Of a stretch of 5,547 nucleotides of DNA, positions 1 to 5,547 are shown one piece after another. The DNA comes from Planctomycetota bacterium (GTDB taxonomy: Bacteria; Planctomycetota; Planctomycetia; Isosphaerales; Isosphaeraceae): assembly GCA_021778575.1 (NCBI GenBank), contig JAJYCH010000370.1, forward strand, positions 1 to 5,547. Reading direction: 5' to 3'. Below the pieces are notes generated by a model. That model was not told where the DNA came from and ran no database searches. It was given only the letters and a program-made list of their open reading frames with translations. The stretch's first letter is position 1. Each line of letters starts with the position of its first letter. The position numbers and the translations under genes were made by a program.

Positions 1-806
1 CCGCCCCAGCGATAGCCTCGGTCGTCGGCCCGGAAGGCGGTGGTGAACGAATTGGTGCAGGCCAGCAGGTCGGTCTGGAGATTGGCCAGGCCGGCGGTGC
101 CGACGTCGAGCAGATTGGCGGCCTTGGACGATCCCGACTTCCCCGTGCCGTTGGCGCGGACCGGCTTGGTTGCCGTCGTGTCACCCACCAGCGCCTCGGC
201 ATACGCGACGGTGTTCGACGAGCCGTCGGTGATATCGGCGAGGCTGTAGTTGATCTGGAATCCGAAGACGCCGCTGCTGGCCTTCGGGTTTCGATCGATG
301 TTATTGGTCGTGGTGCCGACGCTGGCGTGGTAGCTGTTGTTATTGACCCGGCCGGCGTTGCCGTCGCTCGGGCAGAGAAAGAGGGCCAGCTTGGTGTTGT
401 AGGCGGTCGAGTTGATGAATCCGCCGGGCGACGAATAGCCCTGATCCTGCGAGGTTGGCTCGGAATAGGGCTCGGGCGCCCAGCTAAAGTTGATCGTGCT
501 GTAGACCGGCCCCTGTTCGAGGAAGGGAAGCAGTTGCGCGTTGGCTCCCCAGTCCGACCACGTGTAAGTTCCCCCTGGTGTGTGCGGGGCGAGCGAAGCC
601 CCCAGCGGGAACGAGTTGTTGGTCTGATGGTAGTTGTGCAGCCCCAGGCCGATCTGCTTGAGGTTGTTGACGCACTGGCTCCGGCGAGCGGCCTCGCGAG
701 CCGCCTGGACGGCGGGCAAGAGCAAGGCGATCAGGACGGCGATGATCGCGATCACCACCAGAAGTTCGATCAAGGTAAAGCCGCGCCGAATGAGAGGGTT
801 TCGCAT
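1..806 (-). CDS. DUF1559 family pseudopilin-like protein, C-terminus cut by window edge
   Basis: The frame is open from an ATG at 806 to the window edge, giving 268 residues and no stop. The N-terminus is a type IV prepilin/type II pseudopilin leader: a short basic segment ending RRG, then [22 protein letters not shown]. Cleavage is expected between G9 and F10, leaving Glu at mature position +5 (E14). The helix is followed by [28 protein letters not shown] in overlapping pieces, the usual DUF1559 continuation. Later family landmarks are LFLCPSDG (C145) and DITDGSSNT (D191-T199). Family members are usually somewhat over 300 residues and end in an H-X9-DG motif, which would lie beyond position 1. 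A Shine-Dalgarno GGAG (815-818) sits 8 bases upstream of the ATG. The protein should be exported and anchored by its N-terminal helix. The family is very abundant in planctomycetes; its exact role is not settled. It follows the small lipoprotein gene by 96 bases. Confidence 0.95.
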   Translation of the reverse strand, partial: MRNPLIRRGFTLIELLVVIAIIAVLIALLLPAVQAAREAARRSQCVNNLKQIGLGLHNYHQTNNSFPLGASLAPHTPGGTYTWSDWGANAQLLPFLEQGPVYSTINFSWAPEPYSEPTSQDQGYSSPGGFINSTAYNTKLALFLCPSDGNAGRVNNNSYHASVGTTTNNIDRNPKASSGVFGFQINYSLADITDGSSNTVAYAEALVGDTTATKPVRANGTGKSGSSKAANLLDVGTAGLANLQTDLLACTNSFTTAFRADDRGYRWG

Positions 807-902
807 GGCATTTTCTCCGGAAAATTCCGTGATGACGACCGAACGATGAGCGAATCAAAGAGTACGCATCGGTCAAGAAACGGTTCGGAGCCGGGCGAGC
901 GA

Positions 903-1094
903 TCAGTTGCTCGGGGCGGGAGGTTCGTTCTTCATGAAATCCGCCATCTCCTTGCGCCGAGCCCCCGCCTTGGGGTCGGTCGAAGACGAGTTACCGGGCG
1001 GCGTGCTGCCGCCGCATCCAATCAGGATGCTCGTTAGCAGCCCTGAAAGCAGGATGACGACGAGCCGCCGCCGTCGAGTGCAAAGCACACGCAT
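903..1094 (-). CDS. small lipoprotein, 63 residues
   Basis: This is a short complete gene with a bacterial lipoprotein signal. A basic n-region (R7-R10) precedes a hydrophobic stretch (about L11-I25) ending in the lipobox LIGC, with C27 as the expected lipidated residue. The mature peptide is only 37 residues: a Gly/Ser/Thr/Pro linker (GGSTPPGNSSSTDPK), then a charged, possibly helical tail (ARRKEMADFMKNEPPAPSN). A GGAG motif (1105-1108) lies 10 bases before the ATG, a slightly long but usable spacing. It is co-directional with the DUF1559 gene 96 bases downstream and probably shares its transcript. Short lipoproteins beside DUF1559 genes are a familiar planctomycete arrangement, but I recognise no named family. 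It has no visible catalytic residues, so an assembly partner or structural tether is only a guess. The hydrophobic signal, lipobox and ribosome site make a chance reading frame unlikely. Confidence 0.8.
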   Translation of the reverse strand: MRVLCTRRRRLVVILLSGLLTSILIGCGGSTPPGNSSSTDPKAGARRKEMADFMKNEPPAPSN

Positions 1095-1156
1095 GCGTCA
1101 ATGACTCCGTAGATGTGGGGGTGATCTTGATGTCGATCAGTGATGGGTCATCTGGG

Positions 1157-1185
1157 ATCGTAGCGATCGCAACGGCGTTGCACAA
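1157..1185 (-). promoter_or_regulatory. candidate promoter of the lipoprotein/DUF1559 operon with internal dyad
   Basis: On the minus strand, TTGTGC (1180-1185, 3 of 6 to TTGACA) is followed after exactly 17 bases by TACGAT (1157-1162, 4 of 6 to TATAAT). Transcription would start near 1150, giving a leader of about 56 bases before the lipoprotein ATG. The spacer contains the perfect dyad GCAACG-G-CGTTGC (1169-1181), a plausible operator for a dimeric regulator. The promoter is called by eye against the general sigma-70 consensus, so it is tentative. Confidence 0.3.
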
Positions 1186-1289
1186 GTATTTCGATGCGAC
1201 GATCGGGAATTTTGATGGACCCGGGTCTGCCCGGATTTACTGGGGGTCTCTGGTTGAGCCTGGCCTTGAGCTTCCCGGGCAAGCCCCCC

Positions 1290-1426
1290 TCTGGAGAGCG
1301 AGAGCTTGCTCTCGCTCTGGCGACCGGAGCTTGCTCCGAGCCCGAGTGACCTGGCCAACTTCTTCGGAGTAGGACCGTGGAGCAAGCTCCACGAAGCAAA
1401 GCGAGAGCAAGCTCTCGCACTCCAGA
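1290..1426. repeat. compound palindromic element (MITE- or REP/BIME-like) with 26-bp inverted ends
   Basis: Four short palindromes share the core GAGCTTGCTC or its complement GAGCAAGCTC and are arranged symmetrically. They are A at 1295-1318 (11-bp arms), B at 1325-1338 (6-bp arms), B' at 1376-1393 (8-bp arms) and A' at 1401-1418 (8-bp arms). Each has a two-base TT or AA centre. The outer ends form a larger inverted repeat: 1290-1315 matches the reverse complement of 1401-1426 at 25 of 26 positions, the only mismatch being position 1297. B and B' share a 12-base inverted match (1326-1337 against 1379-1390). The 37 bases at the centre (1339-1375) are not repeated. No transposase is present. 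Possible readings are a non-autonomous mobile repeat, a repetitive extragenic palindrome cluster, or a structured transcribed element. The structure is certain; its class is inference. Confidence 0.8.
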
Positions 1427-1484
1427 TGGATAGAGGACCGATCCGTGCGAGTCCCTCACCAGAAAATCCGGGCGCCCGCCCGGG

Positions 1485-1499
1485 CCAGTCCGCGACTGG
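1485..1499. repeat. small perfect hairpin upstream of the VWA gene promoter
   Basis: CCAGTC, loop CGC, GACTGG forms a 6-bp stem with a 3-base loop just upstream of the candidate plus-strand promoter. There is no T tract on either side, so a terminator is not supported. It could be a protein-binding dyad or chance in GC-rich DNA. Confidence 0.35.
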
Positions 1500-1504
1500 G
1501 GCAT

Positions 1505-1532
1505 TTCGGACCCTGGTGGGGTTGGCTACAAT
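1505..1532 (+). promoter_or_regulatory. candidate promoter of the VWA/acyltransferase operon
   Basis: TACAAT (1527-1532) matches 5 of 6 bases of the sigma-70 -10 consensus and lies in the context GGCTACAATCG. With a 16-base spacer the -35 would be TTCGGA (1505-1510), a weak 3-of-6 match. Transcription would begin near 1539, about 35 bases before the preferred ATG at 1574. That argues against the in-frame ATG at 1445 as the real start. The -10 resembles the GCTACGATC of the opposing candidate promoter. Confidence 0.4.
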
Positions 1533-1555
1533 CGTCTGGAAGTCTCAATCGAGCG

Positions 1556-1561
1556 GGAAGG
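1556..1561 (+). promoter_or_regulatory. ribosome-binding site supporting the start at 1574
   Basis: GGAAGG lies 12 bases before the ATG at 1574. The spacing is long, but it is the only good purine-rich site near a start codon that is immediately followed by a plausible membrane-protein N-terminus. It falls downstream of the candidate promoter. Confidence 0.45.
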
Positions 1562-1573
1562 TACGAATATTTG

Positions 1574-3958
1574 ATGCGCTGGAACTTCGCGGGTGGTCGA
1601 GGGATCTTGCTGGCGGGAAGCGGTCAAGGGTGGCTCTGGCTCCTGGCCGCTCTGGCGGCGCTGGTTCTGCTCCTGGTGCTCTATCGCGAGGAACGCCGGC
1701 TGATCTCGCGACGGCTCGGGCTTGGCTTGCTCGGGCTCCGGCTCCTGGCGGCGGGTGTTCTGGTTCTCGCGCTCTTCGAGCCGATCGCGTCGCGAACCTG
1801 GCGTGAGAACGTCCGGGGGCGCGTGCTCGTGGCCGTCGATGACTCGGAGAGCATGACGACCGTCGATCGCAACCGACCGCCCGAAGAAGGCAAGACGCTG
1901 GCCGGTGGTCCGGCGGGCGCGACTCGACGGACCATTGCTCGCGGTCTGCTCGATGGACCCGACGCTCCGCTGGCGAAGCTGGCGGCCGATCACGACGTTC
2001 GGGCGACTCTGTTCGCTCGCGACGCCTCGCCCGAGGGGCCGCTGGGGGATCTGGTCGAGGCGCTTCGCAAACCGGTCCGGAGCGATGATCCCGGCCGGTC
2101 GAGCACCGACTGGTCCGCGCCGCTCGGTCGGGCGTTGAAGCTGCCCGACGACGTGCCGGTCGTGGGTGTCGTGCTGCTGACCGACGGTCGCCAGAACGCT
2201 CCGGGCGACTTCTCGCCGATCGTCGATCGCCTGGCGGCTCGGGGTATTCCGATTTATCCGGTCCTGGTCGGCTCGACCGTGGCTCCGAGTGACAACGCGG
2301 TGGCGGCGGTCAAGGCTCCCGAGGGGGTGAACAAGGGGGACGTCGCCCACGTCTCGGCGTCGATCAAGCTCGATGGAGCCCCGGCGGGAACGGGTGCCCT
2401 GGTCACGCTCACCCGACCGGGGGCCGAGCCGATGACGCAGACGGTCAAGGTTCCGACCGACGGTTCGCGGCCGATCGCGACGTTCCGCGTGCCGCTCGAC
2501 ACCATCGGGTCGATCCCCTTGACGATCGCGGTCGAGCCGGCCCGCGACGACGCCCGGCTCGACAACGACAAGAAGACCGTGGTCGTCCGGGTGGCCGACG
2601 ACAAGGCACGCGTCCTGCTGGTCGATGGCGAGTCGCGCTGGGAGGTCCAGTATCTCCGGAACGCGCTGGCCCGCGACCCGAGAGTGACGGTCGACGTCGT
2701 CATCTTTCATCAGCCGATTCTCTCGACCTCGGCTGATCCCGGATATCTGATCAAGCTTCCCACGCGACCGGAGAAGCCCGCGGCCGACCCGCTCGGTCAG
2801 TACGACCTGATCGTGATCGGCGACATCGATCCGCTCGACTTCCCGCCGGAATCGTGGGCGAGGCTCGATGCCTACGTCGCCGAGCGTGGTGGGACGCTGG
2901 CGTTCTTGCCCGGTCCTCGGTTCTGGCCGACGCTGGCGGGCGAAGGCCCTCGGGCACTCTTGCCGGTTCTCGATCCGCGCCCGCTGACGGTCGATCCGTC
3001 GAGCCTCGACGCCGCGCATCCCGCTCTGCCGCCGGGCCTGAGCCTGATTCCTCCCGCGACCGTTCTCGATCAGCCCGACATCTGGCCGATGCTCCAGGTG
3101 GGCGAAGGGACCGCCGGGAGCGGGACGACCTGGGCGAACTTGCCGCGACTTCCCTGGGTGATCGCCGGCAAGGCCAAGCCATCGGCGACGACCCTGTCCT
3201 CGGCGAGCGGGCATGATGACGACGGCGCGGTGATCGCCTCGCAGCCTTACGGGCTCGGCAAGGTCCTCTGGCTTGGCACCAATGCCACCTGGCGGTGGCG
3301 GTTCCGGGTGGGGGACGAGATCCATCACCGGTTCTGGGGTCAGGTGGTCCGCTGGGCCGGTTCGGGGATGCTTGCCGTCGGCAACCGGGTGGTCCGTCAC
3401 GGCCCGCTCAAGTCGCGTGTGGAGGAAGGGGAGGGGATCAAGCTCCAGGCGAGAGTCGCCGAGGATGTCGCGAACCTGCCGCCCGATCTCTTGATGGCCG
3501 CGCGGGTCTTCCGCCGGAATGCCTCGGGCGAGGCTCTCGCCGTGGTGCCGCTCCGCGCGGTGGCCGGTCAGCCCCGGCTGTTCGAGGGGGTCGCGCCGGG
3601 CCTGGCCGAAGGCGATTACGTGGTCCGGCTCGATGCTCCGCAACTGGTGAAAATCTCCGAATCGCAAAATGCCGGGCCGATCCCCGAGGCCCCGCTCGAA
3701 GTCGCGCCTCGGGTCACGTCGGAGAAGGTCGAGCTGGCCGCCGCTCGCGAACCGCTCGAACGGCTGGCCGCCGCGACCGGCGGCAAGGTCTTCGCCGACT
3801 TCCAGGCCGCCCAGCTTCCCGGCTACTTGAAAGCCCAGACGAAGCCAATCGAGAGATCCGAGGAAACGCCGCTCTGGGATCACCCGGGGACCTTGATTCT
3901 CTTCTTCACGATCCTGACCATCGAGTGGGTCTTGCGCAAACGAGCGGGGCTGCCGTGA
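1574..3958 (+). CDS. membrane-anchored VWA-domain protein with glutamine-amidotransferase-like region
   Basis: The product is 794 residues. Two N-terminal membrane helices (about 19-37 and 48-68) flank a basic loop (YREERRLISRR), and a third helix (about 771-787) ends in RKRAGLP. The positive-inside rule places the large middle part outside the cytoplasm. A VWA domain (about 83-235) has a complete metal-ion-dependent adhesion site: D89-x-S91-x-S93, T178 in STDW, and D204 in LLTDG. A beta-sandwich-like stretch follows. Then comes a class I glutamine-amidotransferase-like alpha/beta region (about 346-480, RVLLVDGESRWEVQYL and QYDLIVIGDIDPLDF). The family-typical segment GKVLWLGTNATWRWR (W573, W575), HHRFWGQVVRW comes next, and ATGGKVF (T735-G737) lies near the end. 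The protein contains no cysteine, so amidotransferase catalysis is impossible. Such proteins are often encoded near MoxR ATPase and DUF58 genes, but neither is in this window. The in-frame ATG at 1445 would add 43 basic, non-conserved-looking residues upstream of the likely promoter. Role: probably envelope protein interaction or assembly; the substrate is unknown. Confidence 0.9.
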   Translation: MRWNFAGGRGILLAGSGQGWLWLLAALAALVLLLVLYREERRLISRRLGLGLLGLRLLAAGVLVLALFEPIASRTWRENVRGRVLVAVDDSESMTTVDRNRPPEEGKTLAGGPAGATRRTIARGLLDGPDAPLAKLAADHDVRATLFARDASPEGPLGDLVEALRKPVRSDDPGRSSTDWSAPLGRALKLPDDVPVVGVVLLTDGRQNAPGDFSPIVDRLAARGIPIYPVLVGSTVAPSDNAVAAVKAPEGVNKGDVAHVSASIKLDGAPAGTGALVTLTRPGAEPMTQTVKVPTDGSRPIATFRVPLDTIGSIPLTIAVEPARDDARLDNDKKTVVVRVADDKARVLLVDGESRWEVQYLRNALARDPRVTVDVVIFHQPILSTSADPGYLIKLPTRPEKPAADPLGQYDLIVIGDIDPLDFPPESWARLDAYVAERGGTLAFLPGPRFWPTLAGEGPRALLPVLDPRPLTVDPSSLDAAHPALPPGLSLIPPATVLDQPDIWPMLQVGEGTAGSGTTWANLPRLPWVIAGKAKPSATTLSSASGHDDDGAVIASQPYGLGKVLWLGTNATWRWRFRVGDEIHHRFWGQVVRWAGSGMLAVGNRVVRHGPLKSRVEEGEGIKLQARVAEDVANLPPDLLMAARVFRRNASGEALAVVPLRAVAGQPRLFEGVAPGLAEGDYVVRLDAPQLVKISESQNAGPIPEAPLEVAPRVTSEKVELAAAREPLERLAAATGGKVFADFQAAQLPGYLKAQTKPIERSEETPLWDHPGTLILFFTILTIEWVLRKRAGLP

Positions 3959-5118
3959 GCGACACCGATCCGGAAAAAAGGCCCCTGGCGACAACGACGG
4001 GATACGAGCCCCGGTACGACTCTCTCGACGCCTGGCGCGGCGTGGCCTGCTTGATGGTGGTCATTCTGCACACCGGCTACTTTGTTCTGAGCTGGTCGTC
4101 GACGGAGGGTTCGGCTGTCAGGAACGGGGTGGTCTGGTGCTTCCGCTGGCTGGAGATGGGGGTGCCGCTGTTCTTCGTGATCAGCGGCTATTGTATCGCC
4201 GCGAGCATGGACCGGCATCGTCGCCGGGGGGATTCCCCCTGGAATTTCCTGGTCCGGCGGTTCCGGCGGATCTATCCGCCGTACTGGGCGTCGTTGCTGG
4301 CGTTCGTGGTGGTAAACTGGTCGCTCGACCGGCTCGGGCTGATCTGGCTGCACCGCGGACCGAACTCGCTGGAACTGCTCTCGCCCGGCCGGCTCGACTG
4401 GTCGCAGTGGCTGGGCAACGTGACGCTGACGGAGACCTGGCGGCAGTCGGCCTGGGGAGGTTCGTCGGTCGAGGTTTATACGAGGGTCGCCTGGTCGCTC
4501 TGTTTCGAGGAACAGTTCTATTTCGTTGGCTTTCTGACGCTCTTGCTGTTCCCCCGGCGGCTTTACGGGGCGTTGATGGTTCTGACGGCGTTGATCGTCG
4601 GCTTTCGGATCTTTGCGTTCGACGTGGGCTGGCTGTTCCACTATCGCGGGACGTTTATCGAACTCTGGCAAGAATTCGCCGTGGGGCTACTGGTTTACTG
4701 GCGGCTGGTCGTTCCGACGACGCGGGACTCGAAGATCATGGTCAGCCTGACCTTGATGGTCCTGCTCGGGGTCGGCCTGGCCTGGAGCTTCCGCTCGACC
4801 TGGGTGGCCGCCGCGTTCGGTCTGGCCCTGATCGAACTCCGGAGGTTCGACGAGCGAGCCAAGGGATGGCGCTGGCTCGGGCCGCTCCGGGCCTGCGGGC
4901 ACCGGTCGTACAGTATCTACCTGATCCACCTGCTGGTCTGCACGATCGGCAACGAGCTGCTGGTCTGGCTGGGGATCAGCAACTTCTGGGCGAGGGCCTT
5001 CGTGGTGACTCCGATCGTCGCGACCGTCGCCGTCGGCGTGGGCTGGATCTTCTTCGATCTGGTCGAGTCGCGATTTCTCCACCCCAGGCGGTCCGAGAGC
5101 CCGGTCGCTGCGGGATAG
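3955..5118 (+). CDS. acyltransferase-3 (OafA/YrhL-like) membrane O-acyltransferase
   Basis: The product is 387 residues from a GTG that overlaps the stop of the VWA gene as GTGA. Coupled translation is therefore likely, and no strong separate ribosome site is visible. The frame stays open far upstream, but that part is only a shadow of the VWA gene. The acyltransferase-3 landmarks are in the usual order: YDSLDAWRGVACLMVVILH with the conserved His (H39), GVPLFFVISGYCIA, then RRFRRIYPPYW (R102-W111), WSLCFEEQFYF (W180-F190) and SYSIYLIHLLV (H325). About ten hydrophobic segments fit an integral inner-membrane protein, and length is normal for a stand-alone domain without a fused SGNH esterase. 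Family members transfer acyl groups, often acetyl from acetyl-CoA, to sugars of exported polysaccharides, lipids or antibiotics. Here the acceptor is unknown; no glycosyltransferase or polysaccharide operon is visible alongside. Confidence 0.93.
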   Translation: MSDTDPEKRPLATTTGYEPRYDSLDAWRGVACLMVVILHTGYFVLSWSSTEGSAVRNGVVWCFRWLEMGVPLFFVISGYCIAASMDRHRRRGDSPWNFLVRRFRRIYPPYWASLLAFVVVNWSLDRLGLIWLHRGPNSLELLSPGRLDWSQWLGNVTLTETWRQSAWGGSSVEVYTRVAWSLCFEEQFYFVGFLTLLLFPRRLYGALMVLTALIVGFRIFAFDVGWLFHYRGTFIELWQEFAVGLLVYWRLVVPTTRDSKIMVSLTLMVLLGVGLAWSFRSTWVAAAFGLALIELRRFDERAKGWRWLGPLRACGHRSYSIYLIHLLVCTIGNELLVWLGISNFWARAFVVTPIVATVAVGVGWIFFDLVESRFLHPRRSESPVAAG

Positions 5119-5129
5119 GGTCCGACCTG

Positions 5130-5149
5130 CCGCGAGAGGGTCTCGGCGG
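5130..5149. terminator. candidate hairpin in the convergent gap
   Basis: Starting 12 bases after the acyltransferase stop, CCGCGAGA and TCTCGGCGG can pair as an 8-bp GC-rich stem with one bulged G and a GGG loop. It sits between two converging genes, where a bidirectional terminator would be expected. No T tract follows on either strand, so intrinsic termination is doubtful. Confidence 0.3.
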
Positions 5150-5185
5150 GCCGGCGCTACCTTCGCGAAGATCAACCGGTCGGGG

Positions 5186-5547
5186 TCAGGCCAGGTAGAG
5201 CGGCCCAACCTGCTTCTGGGCGCTGTTGACCGTCACGCCGCCTCGGGTTCCGACCAGCCGGCTGTTGGTGGTGATGGTCACGTTGCTGCGGTTCTGGATG
5301 TTCACATGGCTGAACGGCAGACCGATGACGCTCGAATTGCTGGCGTTGACGACCTTGAGCAGGTTGAAGTTCCCCGCGTCGTTCAGGACCATGTTGTTGA
5401 CGCTCTTGGCAGTGAATGACTGCACATTTCCTTGCACGTCAATCAGGGACGTCCCGGGCAGTTCGGGGTGGAACGACTGGCTGGGCGCGGCCAGGGGGTT
5501 GGGGGCGGCGGGGTTGACGGGGCCCTCGCGGGTCAGCCCGATCGGCG
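5186..5547 (-). CDS. C-terminal part of an unrecognised, probably exported beta-rich protein
   Basis: The frame is open from the window edge to a TGA at 5186-5188, giving 119 residues; the true start lies beyond 5547. A GTG at 5437 is in frame, but the frame continues upstream with consistent codon use, so it is not taken as the start. The upstream part is a Pro/Ala-rich linker (GPVNPAAPNPLAAPSQSF), followed by about 85 residues rich in Asn, Ser, Thr and Val. Short hydrophobic/polar alternations there (NFNLLKVVNASNSSVIG, HVNIQNRSNVTITTNSR, GGVTVNSAQ) look like beta strands of a beta-helix or beta-sandwich. There is no cysteine, membrane helix or sorting motif at the C-terminus (ends VGPLYLA). 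The composition suggests a secreted or surface protein, but I recognise no family and assign no function. It converges on the acyltransferase gene. Confidence 0.7.
   Translation of the reverse strand, partial: PIGLTREGPVNPAAPNPLAAPSQSFHPELPGTSLIDVQGNVQSFTAKSVNNMVLNDAGNFNLLKVVNASNSSVIGLPFSHVNIQNRSNVTITTNSRLVGTRGGVTVNSAQKQVGPLYLA

Larger units (their letters stand above)
1095..1573. other. divergent intergenic region, 479 bases
   Basis: This separates the leftward lipoprotein/DUF1559 genes from the rightward VWA/acyltransferase genes. I see no convincing gene on either strand: the frames here are short, Arg/Ser-rich, and lack signal, domain or ribosome-site support. It holds a candidate minus-strand promoter (1157-1185), a compound palindromic element (1290-1426), a small hairpin (1485-1499) and a candidate plus-strand promoter (1505-1532). 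Minor palindromes are GCGATCGC (1163-1170), GACCCGGGTC (1218-1227) and CGGGCGCCCG (1469-1478). Confidence 0.7.

Noticed and set aside
40..849. Plus-strand frames and a minus-strand frame at 484-876 across the DUF1559 gene.
   Set aside because: They are out-of-frame shadows of the DUF1559 coding region, which has an uninterrupted frame, a prepilin leader and family motifs.
848..876. TTGACC (871-876, minus strand) as a -35 for a separate DUF1559 promoter.
   Set aside because: At 15 to 18 bases of spacing no -10-like hexamer is present, so transcription from the lipoprotein promoter is the simpler reading.
1290..1426. Repeats considered as a CRISPR array.
   Set aside because: The units are palindromes of differing length in mirrored orientation with uneven spacing, not direct repeats with regular unique spacers, and no cas gene is nearby.
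1445..1573. Longer start (ATG at 1445) for the VWA protein.
   Set aside because: It adds 43 residues of basic, low-information sequence, lies upstream of the candidate promoter and lacks a good ribosome site. The ATG at 1574 has GGAAGG upstream and leads directly into the first membrane helix.
3295..3954. Upstream in-frame extension of the acyltransferase reading frame.
   Set aside because: It lies entirely within the VWA gene in another frame, is Arg/Gly/Ala-rich and has no domain. The acyltransferase family begins just after the GTG at 3955.
1526..3994. An 822-codon open frame antisense to the VWA gene.
   Set aside because: It mirrors the VWA gene, which has a VWA metal site, membrane helices and a promoter. 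The antisense product is dominated by Arg, Asp, Pro and Gln with no recognisable domain, as expected opposite a GC-rich gene with strong third-position bias.
3880..4671. A 263-codon antisense frame opposite the acyltransferase and the end of the VWA gene.
   Set aside because: Composition is rich in Arg, Pro, Gln and Glu with no motif, and it overlaps two well-supported genes.
4137..5198. A 353-codon plus-strand frame overlapping the acyltransferase.
   Set aside because: It is Arg/Ala/Gly-rich and featureless, whereas the overlapping acyltransferase frame carries all family motifs.

Overview
The window looks like chromosomal DNA from a planctomycete, probably close to the Isosphaeraceae. It is GC-rich with strong G/C third-position bias. 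It carries a DUF1559 pseudopilin-like gene, a family hugely expanded in Planctomycetota, beside a tiny lipoprotein gene. It also carries a large three-helix membrane protein with von Willebrand A (VWA) and glutamine-amidotransferase-like modules of a type common in that phylum. The assignment rests on gene content, not on a marker gene.

Layout. Positions 1-806 (minus) hold the N-terminal 268 residues of a DUF1559 protein with a textbook prepilin leader; its C-terminus is cut by the window edge. Just upstream on the same strand, 903-1094 encodes a 63-residue lipoprotein, and the two probably form a short exported-protein operon reading leftward. Positions 1095-1573 are a 479-base divergent intergenic region. 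It contains a candidate minus-strand promoter with a dyad between its -35 and -10, a 137-bp compound palindromic element (1290-1426) and a candidate plus-strand promoter near 1505-1532.

Reading rightward, 1574-3958 encodes a 794-residue, cysteine-free membrane VWA protein. It overlaps by 4 bases (GTGA) a 387-residue acyltransferase-3 family membrane protein (3955-5118). After a 67-base convergent gap with one GC-rich hairpin, 5186-5547 (minus) is the C-terminal 119 residues of an unrecognised, Asn/Ser/Val-rich, probably beta-structured protein whose start lies beyond the window.

How they may work together. All readable products look exported, membrane-bound or surface-directed, so this is a cell-envelope neighbourhood. 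The VWA protein probably exposes its large central region to the periplasm. The acyltransferase probably O-acylates an exported glycan or other surface molecule. Their stop/start overlap predicts coupled translation, but a functional link is inference. No defence, CRISPR, tRNA, rRNA or transposase gene is visible. I found no convincing new multi-gene system; the most unusual structure is the nested palindromic element at 1290-1426.
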